Counted from the stretch's first letter, positions 8,169 to 17,761 are shown. The stretch: 64,000 nt of DNA from Xiheicaenibacterium sp046351325 (GCA_046351325.1 JAXLYR010000005.1:806001-870000), one strand, 5' to 3'. Notes: generated by a model not told the origin, from the letters alone. Made by a program: numbers and translations.

Positions 8169-9134
8169 GTGACCAAGCATTATCGATCGACTGTTGTCCT
8201 TGTCGGCTTATTGGGTTTTAGCGCGGCTGCGCTCGCTGCATGCGGCGACGGCGGTTCACCAGATGGTGGCGGCGGCTCGGGTGCCGGCACAGAGACTGGC
8301 GGCGACGCGAACCAAGGTGGCTCCTCACACTCCGCGAAGGGGCTGCCTTGTGACGTTACCGAGGTCGTCGAGCGAGCCTGTTTGACCTGCCATGGTGATC
8401 CTCCGTCCAGCTCGGCTCCGCAGTCGCTGACGACCGTCGCCGACTGGCAAGCTCCGGCTCCTTCGGACAACAGCCGCACCAACGGTGAAGTCTCGGTCGA
8501 ACGCATGAACGACGCTTCACGCCCCATGCCTCCGGGCACGCAGCTCTCGGCCGCCGATATTGCCGTGATCTCCGATTGGGTCGACGCCGGTATGCCCAGC
8601 GGCGACTGCGAGCCTGTCACTCCGGAAGATCCGATATTGAACGCTGACCCCGTGTGCACGAGCGGCGACACCTGGCCTGCCAATTCGGATCACGTGTTCG
8701 GCAAGATGCGCTCCGAGATGTTCCCGGGAATGCCCTGCAACGACTGCCACACGAACCCGTCCAAATATGGGTTCTTCGAGTATGCGCCGGAGTTCGCGGT
8801 CGCAGGCACCGTCTTCCCCAGCGGGCACGAGCCCGACCTCTGCGCCGGCCTCGACGGGACGGCGGTCACCGACGTCACCGTCCACATCGAAGACTCCGCG
8901 GGGCGCACCTTCGATTTGAAGCCCAACGCTGCGGGCAACTTCCTCCTCGAGACCTTCTCGTTCACTCCTCCCTACTCGGCGAAGGTCGTGAGCTCGGTCG
9001 GCGAGCGCGCGATGAGCCTCAAGCCCACGAGCGGAGACTGCAACTTCTGCCACACCCAAAACGGGTCGGCCGGCGAGAACCCGAGTGATCCCGTCGCCCC
9101 CGGGCGCATCGTGGTGCCCCTAGCCCCCAATTGA
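8169..9134 (+). CDS. Tri-haem c-type cytochrome-like lipoprotein
   Basis: 321 aa from a GTG at 8169 with a GGAGG ribosome site just upstream. The signal peptide ends in a lipobox at Cys25 (LAAC), followed by a Gly/Ser/Asp linker. Three CxxCH haem-binding motifs are present: CLTCH at 71-75, CNDCH at 190-194 and CNFCH at 291-295. An Ig- or carboxypeptidase-regulatory-like stretch lies between the second and third. The first part resembles the haem domain seen in DUF1592-type cytochromes. Likely a periplasm-facing electron carrier; its partner is unknown. The next gene encodes a subtilisin-like lipoprotein on the same strand, 57 nt away. Confidence 0.75.
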   Translation: MTKHYRSTVVLVGLLGFSAAALAACGDGGSPDGGGGSGAGTETGGDANQGGSSHSAKGLPCDVTEVVERACLTCHGDPPSSSAPQSLTTVADWQAPAPSDNSRTNGEVSVERMNDASRPMPPGTQLSAADIAVISDWVDAGMPSGDCEPVTPEDPILNADPVCTSGDTWPANSDHVFGKMRSEMFPGMPCNDCHTNPSKYGFFEYAPEFAVAGTVFPSGHEPDLCAGLDGTAVTDVTVHIEDSAGRTFDLKPNAAGNFLLETFSFTPPYSAKVVSSVGERAMSLKPTSGDCNFCHTQNGSAGENPSDPVAPGRIVVPLAPN

Positions 9135-9191
9135 TATCGTTTGGAGCGTGGCGCCGTCGACGCGCGGACCACGAGCCGATAGCCCGGGGGT

Positions 9192-11180
9192 GTGAACCGC
9201 GCACTCCTCGTTGTCCTCGGCGTTCTCGGGCTCGCCGGCTGTGAGCCCACTCCGGACGAGCCTCCCAATCGGCCCACCCCGACCTCGAAAGCAGCGATAA
9301 GCGACGATGTCCGCGTCGCGCTCGAGCACGAGGCGACCGTCGATGTCCTCATAACACCGAGGGACTCGACGGAGCGCGCTTCGTCTTGGCCGGAGCTCGC
9401 GATTCGGCGCCGATTCGGGCATGTCGCGACGCTCGCCGCGACGGTCGACGAGGCCACGCTCGACCGATTGGAGCGGGACCCGCGCGTCGAGAGCGTCACG
9501 CGCGATTGGCCAATAAGGGCGAACCTCTTCCAGGCCGTGCCTGCAATAGGAGCTCGCCGCGTTCATCAGATCATGGGCGTGACAGGCGCCGGCGTGACCA
9601 TCGCGATCCTCGACTCGGGCGTAGACAAAACGCACCCCGATCTCGCGGGCAAGGTCGTAGCGGAGCACTGCTTCACCATGGGGAATTGCCCCCCGATGAA
9701 CACCAATGAGGGGACGAGCGCCGTAGACGCGGCCGGTCACGGGACGGGGGTCGCGGGAGTCGCGGCGTCGAAGGGAGCCTTCGCTGGCGCGGGCTTCGCG
9801 CCCGGTGCGAACATCGTGGCGGTTCGCGTCCTCGACCAGCACGGCTTCGGGACCACCAGCGACTGGATAGCGGGTTTGGACTGGGTGCTTACAAACCTGC
9901 CTACCCAGCCCGTCCAAGTCGTCAATATGAGCTTCGGCTCTTCGGTGCTGTTCGACTCTGTCTGTGACTCGGCGGGGCCGGCGATCGCCGATCTGGTCGC
10001 CCAGCTCAACGCCCAAGGGGTCGTGGTTTTCGCGTCGAGCGGCAATGACGCGTCGTCGACGAGCATCGAGATGCCGGCCTGTCTCACCGGGGTCGTCGCG
10101 GTCGGCGCGACCTACGATGGAGACGTGGGTCGCGAACCCGATGATGGCAGCTACAAAGACCTGTTCCCCGAGCTCGCGGATTGCTTCGACCCGGAGTCGG
10201 GGCTCGACGTCGTGACGTGTTTCACCAACTCGAACGCCGAGCTCGATCTGGTGGCGCCGGGCGCGCCGATGCTCACGGACGCTCCCGGTCCTGGGCTAGG
10301 CCTCTATTGGGGAACCTCGGAGTCGGCGCCGGCCGCGGCGGGCGTCGCGGCCCTGATGCTGGAGGCCAATCCGTCGCTCACGCCGGCGCGCGTAGAGGAG
10401 ATCCTCAAAGAGACTGGGGAGCTCGTCGTCGACCCGAAGAACGGCCTCTCCGTCCCTCGGGTGAACGCGCTCGCGGCCGTGCGCGCCGCCGCGTGCGACG
10501 GTCAAGCCGACGGGGCGCCGTGTGACGACGGCGAGCCTTGCACCGCAGTCGACGCGTGTGAGGGTGGTGTCTGCACCGGGTCGATGCCCGCCGCCGACAA
10601 CACCACCTGCAACGACGGGGACGGCTGCACGACTGGAAACAAGTGTATGGCGGGCGTCTGCGCGACGGCGAACCACATCATCTGCCCGCCGACCACCGAT
10701 TGTTTGTTCGTGCTCGGCTGCAGCCCCGACGACGGCAGCTGTCTCGCTGTCGACTATAACGGTGGTAAAGTATGTGACGACGGCGACGCTTGCACCGAGG
10801 GGGAGAAATGCACGGCTGGTGACTGCAAAGGCGGCTCGGCCTTGGCGTGCCCGACCCCCGACGAATGCCACGGTCCCGCGGCTTGCGACGCGTCCGTCGG
10901 CTGTCCCGAGTTGCCCGCGCTCCCCGATGGGACGATGTGCTCTGCAGGCGAATGCGTCGGAGGTGTCTGCACGACTACGCCCCCTGTCGACCAGGGTGGG
11001 GGTGGTGCCGGCGGCGGCGCGCCGGAGCCGCCTGGGTCGGACGGTGGTGGGGACGACGGGTGCAATTGCACGACAGCGGGTAGCGGCCAGTCGCCAAGCC
11101 CAGTGATGGTTACAGCGTTGTTTGGAATTGTGGCCGCTCTCCGCGCGAGTCGCGGCCGGGCACGTCGAGGGCGCCGCTAG
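9192..11180 (+). CDS. Subtilisin-like (S8) serine protease lipoprotein with MYXO-CTERM-like tail
   Basis: 662 aa from a GTG at 9192. A lipobox (LAGC, Cys17) is followed by an inhibitor-I9-like propeptide (about 40-108) and a complete S8 domain with the catalytic triad visible: Asp141 in AILDSGVD, His183 in GHGTGVAG and Ser376 in GTSESAP. From about residue 475 there is a Cys-rich region of repeated DGxxC/GGVC units. The protein ends in GCNC, a hydrophobic segment and an Arg-rich end, the layout of the MYXO-CTERM sorting tail. Predicted to be an exported, surface-anchored protease. Having both a lipobox and a C-terminal sorting signal is notable. Its stop overlaps the stop of the convergent gene (CTAG at 11177-11180). 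Confidence 0.9.
   Translation: MNRALLVVLGVLGLAGCEPTPDEPPNRPTPTSKAAISDDVRVALEHEATVDVLITPRDSTERASSWPELAIRRRFGHVATLAATVDEATLDRLERDPRVESVTRDWPIRANLFQAVPAIGARRVHQIMGVTGAGVTIAILDSGVDKTHPDLAGKVVAEHCFTMGNCPPMNTNEGTSAVDAAGHGTGVAGVAASKGAFAGAGFAPGANIVAVRVLDQHGFGTTSDWIAGLDWVLTNLPTQPVQVVNMSFGSSVLFDSVCDSAGPAIADLVAQLNAQGVVVFASSGNDASSTSIEMPACLTGVVAVGATYDGDVGREPDDGSYKDLFPELADCFDPESGLDVVTCFTNSNAELDLVAPGAPMLTDAPGPGLGLYWGTSESAPAAAGVAALMLEANPSLTPARVEEILKETGELVVDPKNGLSVPRVNALAAVRAAACDGQADGAPCDDGEPCTAVDACEGGVCTGSMPAADNTTCNDGDGCTTGNKCMAGVCATANHIICPPTTDCLFVLGCSPDDGSCLAVDYNGGKVCDDGDACTEGEKCTAGDCKGGSALACPTPDECHGPAACDASVGCPELPALPDGTMCSAGECVGGVCTTTPPVDQGGGGAGGGAPEPPGSDGGGDDGCNCTTAGSGQSPSPVMVTALFGIVAALRASRGRARRGRR
11110..11123 (+). 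repeat. Oriented palindromic repeat, copy 2
   Basis: TTACAGCGTTGTTT, containing ACAGCGTTGT on the + strand. It lies inside the part of the protease gene that encodes the C-terminal hydrophobic segment. Confidence 0.5.
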
Positions 11181-11644
11181 AGATCGCCGTCGCAAGCGGG
11201 CAATCGCGACAGACCCTCATAACAACAGCGGCCGCTCTCGACCCCGACGAAGACAGGCCTGCAGGCGCGGCAGATGGACTCGTTCGGCTCGTCGCGACAG
11301 CCGAGCTTGTCGACGACTGCGCCTCTCGTCTGAGAGGGGGAGACGCAGATACGCGGCGGCTGCGCTGCAGCGTCGCAGTCTTGATGCGGACGGACTGTGG
11401 CGGTGTTGGTCGTGGGCTTCGGCCCCGCGCTGGCTGTCTCTGCGGTCGTGGGCGCGCTCGTCACGACAGCGGCGCTGCTCGTCTCTCGGCTCGGGGCGGA
11501 GGACGTCGAGGTCGCAGCAGTCGTCGTGGTCGTCGTGGTCGCCGTGCCTTGTGTGCCGTGGGTAGCCGGAGATTCGCTCGACCCACACCCGATGAAGCCA
11601 AGCGAGAGCGCGAGGAGCGCGATTGCCTTCAGCAGCATCTGCAA
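11177..11644 (-). CDS. Small Cys-containing lipoprotein
   Basis: 155 aa. The signal peptide MQMLLKAIALLALSLGFIGC ends in a lipobox (FIGC). A long Thr/Ser/Ala-rich linker (about 25-95) leads to a compact C-terminal domain with eight cysteines (DCDAA, RICVS, LGCRDEP, SICRACRP, GRCCYEG, ACDGDL), suggesting four disulfides. No family was recognised. It is convergent with the protease, and the two stops share the sequence CTAG. Confidence 0.7.
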   Translation of the reverse strand: MQMLLKAIALLALSLGFIGCGSSESPATHGTQGTATTTTTTTAATSTSSAPSRETSSAAVVTSAPTTAETASAGPKPTTNTATVRPHQDCDAAAQPPRICVSPSQTRGAVVDKLGCRDEPNESICRACRPVFVGVESGRCCYEGLSRLPACDGDL

Positions 11645-11661
11645 AGAGTGTAGCGCCGGTG

Positions 11662-13203
11662 TCAGCGCGCGCTGGCGCCTGCCGCTGCGTCAGTGGTCGT
11701 GCGGCCGCGCTTCAACACGCCGTCCCATGGCCGCCAATCGTCGAGGCGCGCGGCGGGGTGCATCGGGATGTCATAGGTCCGATCCCGGACGCGCGCGATC
11801 GAGGTCGCCCCGTCGGTGACTACAGGCAAATGCCTGAACGAGGTCGTCGCGTAGAAGATCCGATAATGGAAGAAGTTCTTCTGCACGATGACGTCTGCCT
11901 CCCTCGGAGAGACGCCGACGGCGAGCCAAAACGAAGGGTGGATCGGCAGCGGGCTGCGATCCGTAATGGCAATATGGATTGGGCCACAGTCGAGGCGCAG
12001 CGTCCTGCCGGAGTCGGTCTTTGCGCGCGCCCCGATGGTCACGTCCAGCTCGACGGGCGGAGAGCCATAACCGGGAGTCCCGCGGAGCGTACATCGGTGT
12101 CGTGCGCCGTCGGGTGAACTCCAGAGTTCGTCGACGAGCGCCGGGTCGTGCACGGGAACGAGCGATTTCAGCCCGCGATCGTTCTTGACCAGCGCGGCCA
12201 CGATACGGGTGTTGCCGCCCGGTGCGCCGGCTCCGACGATGTCGTCGACGTCGACGAGCGTCACGGGCCCGAGCTTACGCCATAGAGACGATCGAACCTC
12301 GTCGAGGGCCTCGTCGGGTGTCCGCATCGGCGGTAGCGCCGAGTCCCGCACCGACCACAGGCTGTCAGCGAGTCGATCCGCGAGCTCGTCGGCGAGGCGC
12401 GGGTCGGCGTTCGTCGAGACGTGCGCGGCCCAGCCGATTCGCTCGGCGGTCGTGTAGGGGTGCACCATGAACAAGCTGGCGGACACGACGCGCGGGTCGC
12501 GCTCGAGGTGCTTCATCTTTCGGAACACGGCGCGCATCGGCGAGAAGAAGTCGATCGTCATCCCGCCACCGAGCACCATCGGGAGCTTGCGCCACGCGTG
12601 AGTTGGTCTGAGCTCGCCGCGGATGGTCTTGATTAGGCGTTTGCCTGCGCGATAGCCGGTAGGCGCCAAATCCCAATGAGGGTTCGTCCGATAAGCGACC
12701 AAGACGTCCACGGGGTCGACTAGGCCGGCGGACAGATTGGCATGTAAGTCGTAGCTCACGGCGATGCGGCACGCTGGGCCGACGACCTGTCGGACGCGCG
12801 CGAGGAGGTTCGCCTCGGGGGCCTCGGAGAGGCCGTCCACCTGCATCGAGCCGTGCAGCGCGAGGTAAACGCCGTCGAGTGGGCCGGCGCTGCGCAGGCG
12901 GTCGAGGAGATCGCCGCTCAGGGTCGAATAACACTCCGACGTGAGCGGGCCGCTCGGAATGGCCATGGCCGACGACAAGGGAATAGCCTCGACGCCCCCC
13001 GCGAGCCGGGCGGCCGCGCGAAACCCAGTGAGCTCGGCGTGAGGCATGAATGAACGAAGCTCCACGCCGCGCAAGCTCGCGCTCTCGTGCAGACTCACCC
13101 CCGCGGCGCGGTGCAAGCGCTCGAAGTCCTCGAGCTCGGTCAGCACGGGAGAGAACGCGTTGGCCTCGTGGAACAGGCGCCCATAAGCGATGCGGAGCGA
13201 CAT
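11662..13203 (-). CDS. M81 family metallopeptidase (MlrC-like)
   Basis: 513 aa from the ATG at 13203, where the conserved start SLRIAYGRLFHEANAFSP begins. MlrC proteins are zinc peptidases first known from degradation of linearised microcystin. Family signatures are RLFHEANAFSP (metal-binding His), LDGVYLALHGSMQVDG near residue 145, and VSYDLHANLS near residue 185. A C-terminal MlrC domain follows (DVDDIVGAGAPGGNTRIVAALVKN). The natural substrate is not known for most homologues and cannot be told from context. It is divergent from CorA at 13337. Confidence 0.88.
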   Translation of the reverse strand: MSLRIAYGRLFHEANAFSPVLTELEDFERLHRAAGVSLHESASLRGVELRSFMPHAELTGFRAAARLAGGVEAIPLSSAMAIPSGPLTSECYSTLSGDLLDRLRSAGPLDGVYLALHGSMQVDGLSEAPEANLLARVRQVVGPACRIAVSYDLHANLSAGLVDPVDVLVAYRTNPHWDLAPTGYRAGKRLIKTIRGELRPTHAWRKLPMVLGGGMTIDFFSPMRAVFRKMKHLERDPRVVSASLFMVHPYTTAERIGWAAHVSTNADPRLADELADRLADSLWSVRDSALPPMRTPDEALDEVRSSLWRKLGPVTLVDVDDIVGAGAPGGNTRIVAALVKNDRGLKSLVPVHDPALVDELWSSPDGARHRCTLRGTPGYGSPPVELDVTIGARAKTDSGRTLRLDCGPIHIAITDRSPLPIHPSFWLAVGVSPREADVIVQKNFFHYRIFYATTSFRHLPVVTDGATSIARVRDRTYDIPMHPAARLDDWRPWDGVLKRGRTTTDAAAGASAR

Positions 13204-13336
13204 CGAATCACTGAATTCGGTCGGGTCTTCTCTGTCAAGCGAGCCGGCCTGAGTGCCAGTCCGGAGGCTGGCGCGGGCGGTTGCGCTCGACACGAATGAG
13301 GACCCTCGATATCAACGACGATTCGCGGGAGCGCAC

Positions 13337-14377
13337 ATGTCCGAGCACACGCACGACGGCCAGGAACCGAAGAGCCGGCGCAGCAAGGATGAACATGGGC
13401 ACCAATCGGCGACTGCGCCCTTCGCAGTGAAGCTCACCTTCGAGCCGCGGAAAGAGGTCCACACGATCGCCGTCGACGAGGTGAAAGACTCGATTCGCGA
13501 TGGGTGGTTCGTGTGGCTCGACCTCGACCTGCGACACGAGGCGAGTCGCCCGGCGCTCGACGAGCTCGCGCTGCTGCACCCGGAGATCCTCGAAGATGCC
13601 TTGTCCGGAGAGCCAGCCACACAGGTCGGGCGCTACGAGCGCGCGCTGCACATCGCCGTCACCGGCTGTCGACTGCACGCCGACACCTTCGACCTCGAGC
13701 GGACCGATATTGTCGTGTCCGACAAGTATCTAGTCACGCTGCACCGATCCTCACCCCACTTTCTCAGGGTCACGAAGCGCGAATACAAGGACGACTTCTT
13801 GCAGTTCGCGAAGAGCCCGAGCTTTCTCATCTATGAGCTCTGGGATCACCTCATCGAGGACTATCTCCGCGTGCAAAAGAAGTTCGAGGAGCGCGTGGAG
13901 CGCGTGCAAGTGGAGCTCACCAGCGAGGCGGACGACGGCATCTTCCAGAAGATATCGTCCCTCGGCTCCGACCTCCTCCACTTCAGGAAGGTCCTGTTGC
14001 CGGCGCGCAGCGTGCTCACCGAGCTGTCGACTCGCAAGTCACCGTTCATAAGCGACGCGACGCAGACGTTCCTCGGCAACATGGTCGGCAGCGTGGAGCG
14101 CGTGCTCCAGGATTTGCTCGTCGATCGCGACATCCTGAGCGAGTCGCTGAACCTCTATATGTCGATGGTCAGCCACCGCACGAACCGCGTGATGAACCGG
14201 CTCACCGTAGTCAGCGTGATCTTCTTGCCGCTGACGTTCTTGTGCGGGGTCTACGGGATGAACTTCGACGTCCTCCCCGAGCTTCATTGGACCTACGGCT
14301 ACGTGTTCTTTTGGGCGAGCGTCTGCGGCATTGTCTTCGGCCTCGTCGCCTATATGCGGCGCAAGCGCTTGCTCTGA
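13337..14377 (+). CDS. corA: CorA family magnesium/divalent cation transporter
   Basis: 346 aa from the ATG at 13337, preceded by GGGAG. A cytoplasmic alpha/beta funnel domain is followed by long helices (YLRVQKKFEERVERVQVEL) and two C-terminal membrane segments. The selectivity signature GMN is present in LCGVYGMNFDVLPELHW, between TM1 and TM2, and the chain ends in the basic RRKRLL. The N-terminus has a His/Lys-rich extension of about 30 residues. Pentameric Mg2+ channel in the inner membrane by family knowledge; Co2+ or Ni2+ may also pass. Confidence 0.93.
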   Translation: MSEHTHDGQEPKSRRSKDEHGHQSATAPFAVKLTFEPRKEVHTIAVDEVKDSIRDGWFVWLDLDLRHEASRPALDELALLHPEILEDALSGEPATQVGRYERALHIAVTGCRLHADTFDLERTDIVVSDKYLVTLHRSSPHFLRVTKREYKDDFLQFAKSPSFLIYELWDHLIEDYLRVQKKFEERVERVQVELTSEADDGIFQKISSLGSDLLHFRKVLLPARSVLTELSTRKSPFISDATQTFLGNMVGSVERVLQDLLVDRDILSESLNLYMSMVSHRTNRVMNRLTVVSVIFLPLTFLCGVYGMNFDVLPELHWTYGYVFFWASVCGIVFGLVAYMRRKRLL

Positions 14378-14392
14378 TAGGCTGCGCGTCCC

Positions 14393-15130
14393 ATGTGCCC
14401 GATGCCCGCTGCGTTGCCCCACGGTGAGCTCCGTGAAGTCCTGCCCGACGTCTTCTTCGTCACGGGCACAGTCGAAATGCGCACTCCGATCGCGATCCGC
14501 TTCAGCCGGAATATGACCATCTTCCGTGAAGAGGGGCGGCTCGTGCTGGTGAACTCCGTGCGCCTCGACGAGGCTGGGCTCGCCAAGCTCGACGCGCTCG
14601 GCAAGGTCACGGACGTCATACGACTAGCCGGCTTCCACGGAATGGATGATCCCTTTTACAAAGACCGCTACGGCGCGACTGTCTCGGCCGTCCGCGGGCA
14701 GCGGTACACATCGGGTTTGGACCCGAACGCGGCGAAGACCTATTTCACCCCCGACGTCGAACTCAGCGCCGACTCCAAACTACCGCTCCGAGGCGCGCGC
14801 TTGCATCTCTTCGATTCGACCCCACCCGAGGCCCTCTTGGTCCTCGAGCGGCAGGGCGGCATCGTGGTCAGCGGAGACGCCCTGCAGAATTGGGATCAGC
14901 CGGACGAGTTCTTCTCGACCATCGGCAAGGTGATGATGCGCGTGATGGGCTTCATCAAGGCCTGCAACGTGGGGCCAGCTTGGCTCAAGCAAGCGAAGCC
15001 AGCCCCCGAGCGCCTGCGTGGCGTCCTGGAGTTGCCATTCGAGAATGTGTTGCCCGCGCACGGTCGACCCGTCCTCGGCGGCGCGCGGGAGAAGTTCCGC
15101 CCGGCGATCGAACGTGCGGCCGCGCGCTGA
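14393..15130 (+). CDS. Metallo-beta-lactamase-fold-like protein (DUF4336-like)
   Basis: 245 aa. It shows the overall layout of MBL-fold hydrolase relatives: a strand-rich start (EVLPDVFFVTGTVEM), RLVLVNSVRLDEAGLAKLD, a HGMDDPFYKDRYGATV segment, GGIVVSGDALQNWD and a late NVLPAHGRPVLGG. The classic HxHxDH zinc motif is absent, as in DUF4336-type members, so metal binding and activity are doubtful. It sits 16 nt after corA on the same strand, so co-transcription is possible, and its stop directly abuts the stop of the convergent terpene cyclase gene. Confidence 0.65.
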   Translation: MCPMPAALPHGELREVLPDVFFVTGTVEMRTPIAIRFSRNMTIFREEGRLVLVNSVRLDEAGLAKLDALGKVTDVIRLAGFHGMDDPFYKDRYGATVSAVRGQRYTSGLDPNAAKTYFTPDVELSADSKLPLRGARLHLFDSTPPEALLVLERQGGIVVSGDALQNWDQPDEFFSTIGKVMMRVMGFIKACNVGPAWLKQAKPAPERLRGVLELPFENVLPAHGRPVLGGAREKFRPAIERAAAR

Positions 15131-17062
15131 CTAAGGCGCGGGCGCCACGGCTTGCTCGGCCTTCGCGGTCGAGGGCTGCGGTCGGGTGACGGCCTCTCGA
15201 TAAGCGGCTAGCGCCTCGAGCACGAAGTAGGGTGTAAACGTCGTATTGGAGTAATAGCCGACACCGGGCAGGAGCGTCCCCACGGGCGCGGTGTCGCTCC
15301 AGAGCCCATCCGGCTGCTGTTCGCGCAGCAGATACTCCACGCCTCGCCGACACGCGAGTGAGTGCGCTCTCCCCGAGGCAGCGAGCCCCCAAACCGCGTA
15401 GGCCGTAATCGCGCGCATGCTCTGGCCGCGCCCCGCGAGCGAGGGATCCTCGAAGACCGCGACGGTCTCCCCCCAGCCACCGTCGCTGTTCTGGTGCTCC
15501 TCGAGCCAGTCCGCGGGCCGCGAGACGCGCGGGTCGTCCGCGGGCACCCCCATTACGGCATAAGCGTTGAGCACATAACAGGTCGTCGGGATGAAGCAGA
15601 CGGCCCACATCCCCCACCACACGCCCGTCCCTGGGTCACGCTGATACTCGAGTAGGGCGAGCGCGTCGCGGAGACACGGCTCGGAGGGGGAGTGCCCCAT
15701 CCGGTGCAGCGTCCATATCATCCTGGCCGTCACGTCCGAGGTCGACGCGTCGCCGTATTCGATGAGCGTGTTCGCAACCTTGGACACTGTAGAAGTAATC
15801 TTCCCGAGCCAGTCGTAGCCCTGCGGGGGCTTGCGCACGGGGAGGAACATCGGCCCTGGCGCCTGCGAGGGCTTGCCGTAATTGAAGGCCGCCCAGCCAC
15901 CGTCCGGGTTCTGCATCGCGAGGAGGAAGACCTCGCACTTGGTAATAGCGTCGTCGATCGCCCGGGAGCGGAGGCCTGCCTCGCGCGCCAACACGATCGC
16001 CGAGAGGACCTCTTGGGAGCTGTCGAAGTCCGGGTTCATCGAGTTGCCCGGCTCGAATGGCCAGCCGCCCGTCGTGGGCGCACCCTTCGGGGGAGTTTGC
16101 CAATCCCAGGGCGGCGACACCGTAGTCTGGTATCGAAGGAGGTAATCGACGCCACGGCGAACAGCGGGGTGGTTGCCCGACAATCCGGTCCGGACGAGGC
16201 CTCGGATGTATTGCCCAGTGTCCCAGACGTCGCTTACGAAGACCTCGACGAACAGCCCGTCTGCTCGGTAGTTCTTCGCGAGTGAGGCATAAGCGAGCGC
16301 TCGCTGGATCCGCGGGTCGTCGCGCGAGACGCCGAGAGAAACCAGCATACCCGCGACGATGAGCGTCTCGAAGGCCACGCCGATCCACCCGCCGCTCGGG
16401 TCCTGACGGCGAAACATGTAGTCGACGAGTGCCCGATACTCGAGGGCCTCGATCGGGTGGAGCAGGGGGTTCGGTTTGCGGCCCCCGTTCTGGAGGCCCC
16501 GAATGATCCCCGGCAGGAGGTGCGCCGCCATGATCCAGTCGACGCCGAGCAGCTTGCCGATGAGTTCGACGTTGCCAGGGATGAGCTTGAAGAAGAGCGG
16601 TAGACGGGGGAGCGTCGACGGGTCGACCACGCCAGCGACCGCGAGCACGACGCGTGTCGTGATGATCCCGCCAGCGAAGCCGCCGTGCGCCTCTATCCAA
16701 GCGCGCGCGCGAACCATCGCAGGGTCGCTCTCGGGGACGCGGCCGGCGATCATGCCGGCCCACCATTGCAGTGTACCGTCCAGCGTGCCGGCCTCGGCGC
16801 CGGGCCAATTCGGTACTGAGCCGTCGTCGAATTGCTGAGATCGCAAATACCGAACAGCCTCTTTGCAGTCGCGTTCGGTGAGGCAATCGAGGTAGCGCTC
16901 GAACGCGAGCATCCACGCCGTGGGGAAGGGACCCCCGTCGTTCACACCATGCCAGCTGCCGTCTGCCTTCTGCGTGGCGAGCATGGCCACGTGCGCGGCG
17001 TCGATGGCAGTCTGAATCGAGTCGAGCAAACCTTCTTGTGAAGCCGAAGCGTCAACCGCCAT
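15131..17062 (-). CDS. Squalene-hopene cyclase-like terpene cyclase (variant DXDS motif)
   Basis: 643 aa, the usual size of squalene-hopene cyclases. Several QW-type repeats are visible: QQFDDGSVPNW near 76, QDPSGGW 220, QNPDGGW 384, QNSDGGWGE 524 and QQPDGLW 582. The catalytic region reads NPDFDSSQEV at 343-352. Aligned to the family DXDDTA motif, Asp345 and the proton-donating central Asp347 are kept, but the third acid is Ser348. This suggests a cyclisation of a polyprenyl or squalene-like substrate with altered chemistry. It is 54 nt downstream of a small gene (17117-17641) and near a divergent CrtC-like gene, so a small terpenoid locus is likely. Membrane-associated by family knowledge. 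Confidence 0.82.
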   Translation of the reverse strand: MAVDASASQEGLLDSIQTAIDAAHVAMLATQKADGSWHGVNDGGPFPTAWMLAFERYLDCLTERDCKEAVRYLRSQQFDDGSVPNWPGAEAGTLDGTLQWWAGMIAGRVPESDPAMVRARAWIEAHGGFAGGIITTRVVLAVAGVVDPSTLPRLPLFFKLIPGNVELIGKLLGVDWIMAAHLLPGIIRGLQNGGRKPNPLLHPIEALEYRALVDYMFRRQDPSGGWIGVAFETLIVAGMLVSLGVSRDDPRIQRALAYASLAKNYRADGLFVEVFVSDVWDTGQYIRGLVRTGLSGNHPAVRRGVDYLLRYQTTVSPPWDWQTPPKGAPTTGGWPFEPGNSMNPDFDSSQEVLSAIVLAREAGLRSRAIDDAITKCEVFLLAMQNPDGGWAAFNYGKPSQAPGPMFLPVRKPPQGYDWLGKITSTVSKVANTLIEYGDASTSDVTARMIWTLHRMGHSPSEPCLRDALALLEYQRDPGTGVWWGMWAVCFIPTTCYVLNAYAVMGVPADDPRVSRPADWLEEHQNSDGGWGETVAVFEDPSLAGRGQSMRAITAYAVWGLAASGRAHSLACRRGVEYLLREQQPDGLWSDTAPVGTLLPGVGYYSNTTFTPYFVLEALAAYREAVTRPQPSTAKAEQAVAPAP

Positions 17063-17116
17063 TCGATGCTCCTGCGCAATGGTGACCGAGCTGTAACTTT
17101 GTGGCTGTCAAATCTG

Positions 17117-17641
17117 TCAGCTTGCGCCGCCGGCGGCGGCACGGGGAGGCACCATTCGCGTAGCCTCACGCGCGGAGGTCACAGCGAGGTCGAGCTCCCG
17201 CATGAAGCTGGGAGTCGGGCGCGGCATGACCTGAGGCGCGAGCCAGTGAATGGCCTCGGTGACGGAGTCGAAGATGCGGCTCGGGAATGGCGGTCGCGTG
17301 ATCAACGTGAGCCCGGAGACGACGCTGCGCACGGTCGCGCCGACGAAGCCGGAGCCCTCGATGACGGACGCGCAGCCGCGCCCGAGCGCGACGAACTGCC
17401 GCGCGACGATCTCCATTTCCTTGCGATCGAACTCGATCTCGCGAATCGAGAGCGTGGGCGGCAGTGGAAAGACAACGAGCGCAAAGATGCCAGCGGGGAA
17501 GCGACGGTGCAGCGATCCGAGGTGTCGTACGGCTTCTTGCCAGTCTGCTCGGTGGGGAATCCCACGCCAGAAATTGATGGCGATACTCTGGCACTCCGCG
17601 ATGCAGAGTCGGTCGCTAACGTGCACGACGGCGTTCGCCAT
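17117..17641 (-). CDS. Hypothetical protein upstream of the terpene cyclase
   Basis: 174 aa from the ATG at 17641. No signal peptide. The protein has an alternating alpha/beta look: MANAVVHVSDRLCIAECQ at the start, IFALVVFPLPPTLSIREIEF in the middle, then VIEGSGFVGATVRSVVSG and a late RIFDSVTEAIHWLAPQV. This faintly resembles STAS/SpoIIAA-like myxobacterial proteins, but that is a weak impression and no function is claimed. It is 54 nt upstream of the cyclase on the same strand and probably its operon partner; it is divergent from the CrtC-like gene. Confidence 0.65.
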   Translation of the reverse strand: MANAVVHVSDRLCIAECQSIAINFWRGIPHRADWQEAVRHLGSLHRRFPAGIFALVVFPLPPTLSIREIEFDRKEMEIVARQFVALGRGCASVIEGSGFVGATVRSVVSGLTLITRPPFPSRIFDSVTEAIHWLAPQVMPRPTPSFMRELDLAVTSAREATRMVPPRAAAGGAS

Positions 17642-17761
17642 TTCTGACAGAGATTGAACTCGAGAAAGAAGCGTCGTCAACCTGTACAAACATGAAAGAC
17701 ACCGACGAACCGCGGTTGCGGTAGGTTGATGGCGACGCTGCACCATCCAAGGAGGAGTTCT

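Noticed and set aside
17652..17680. A -35/-10 pair (TTGACG/TCAATC, 17-nt spacer) for the terpene cyclase operon
   Set aside because: It would place the transcript start only about 4 nt from the ATG and its -10 is weak.
17640..17700. TGTACA as a CarH/LitR-type light-regulator site before the terpene genes
   Set aside because: Only one copy of the half-site is present, with no paired second site.
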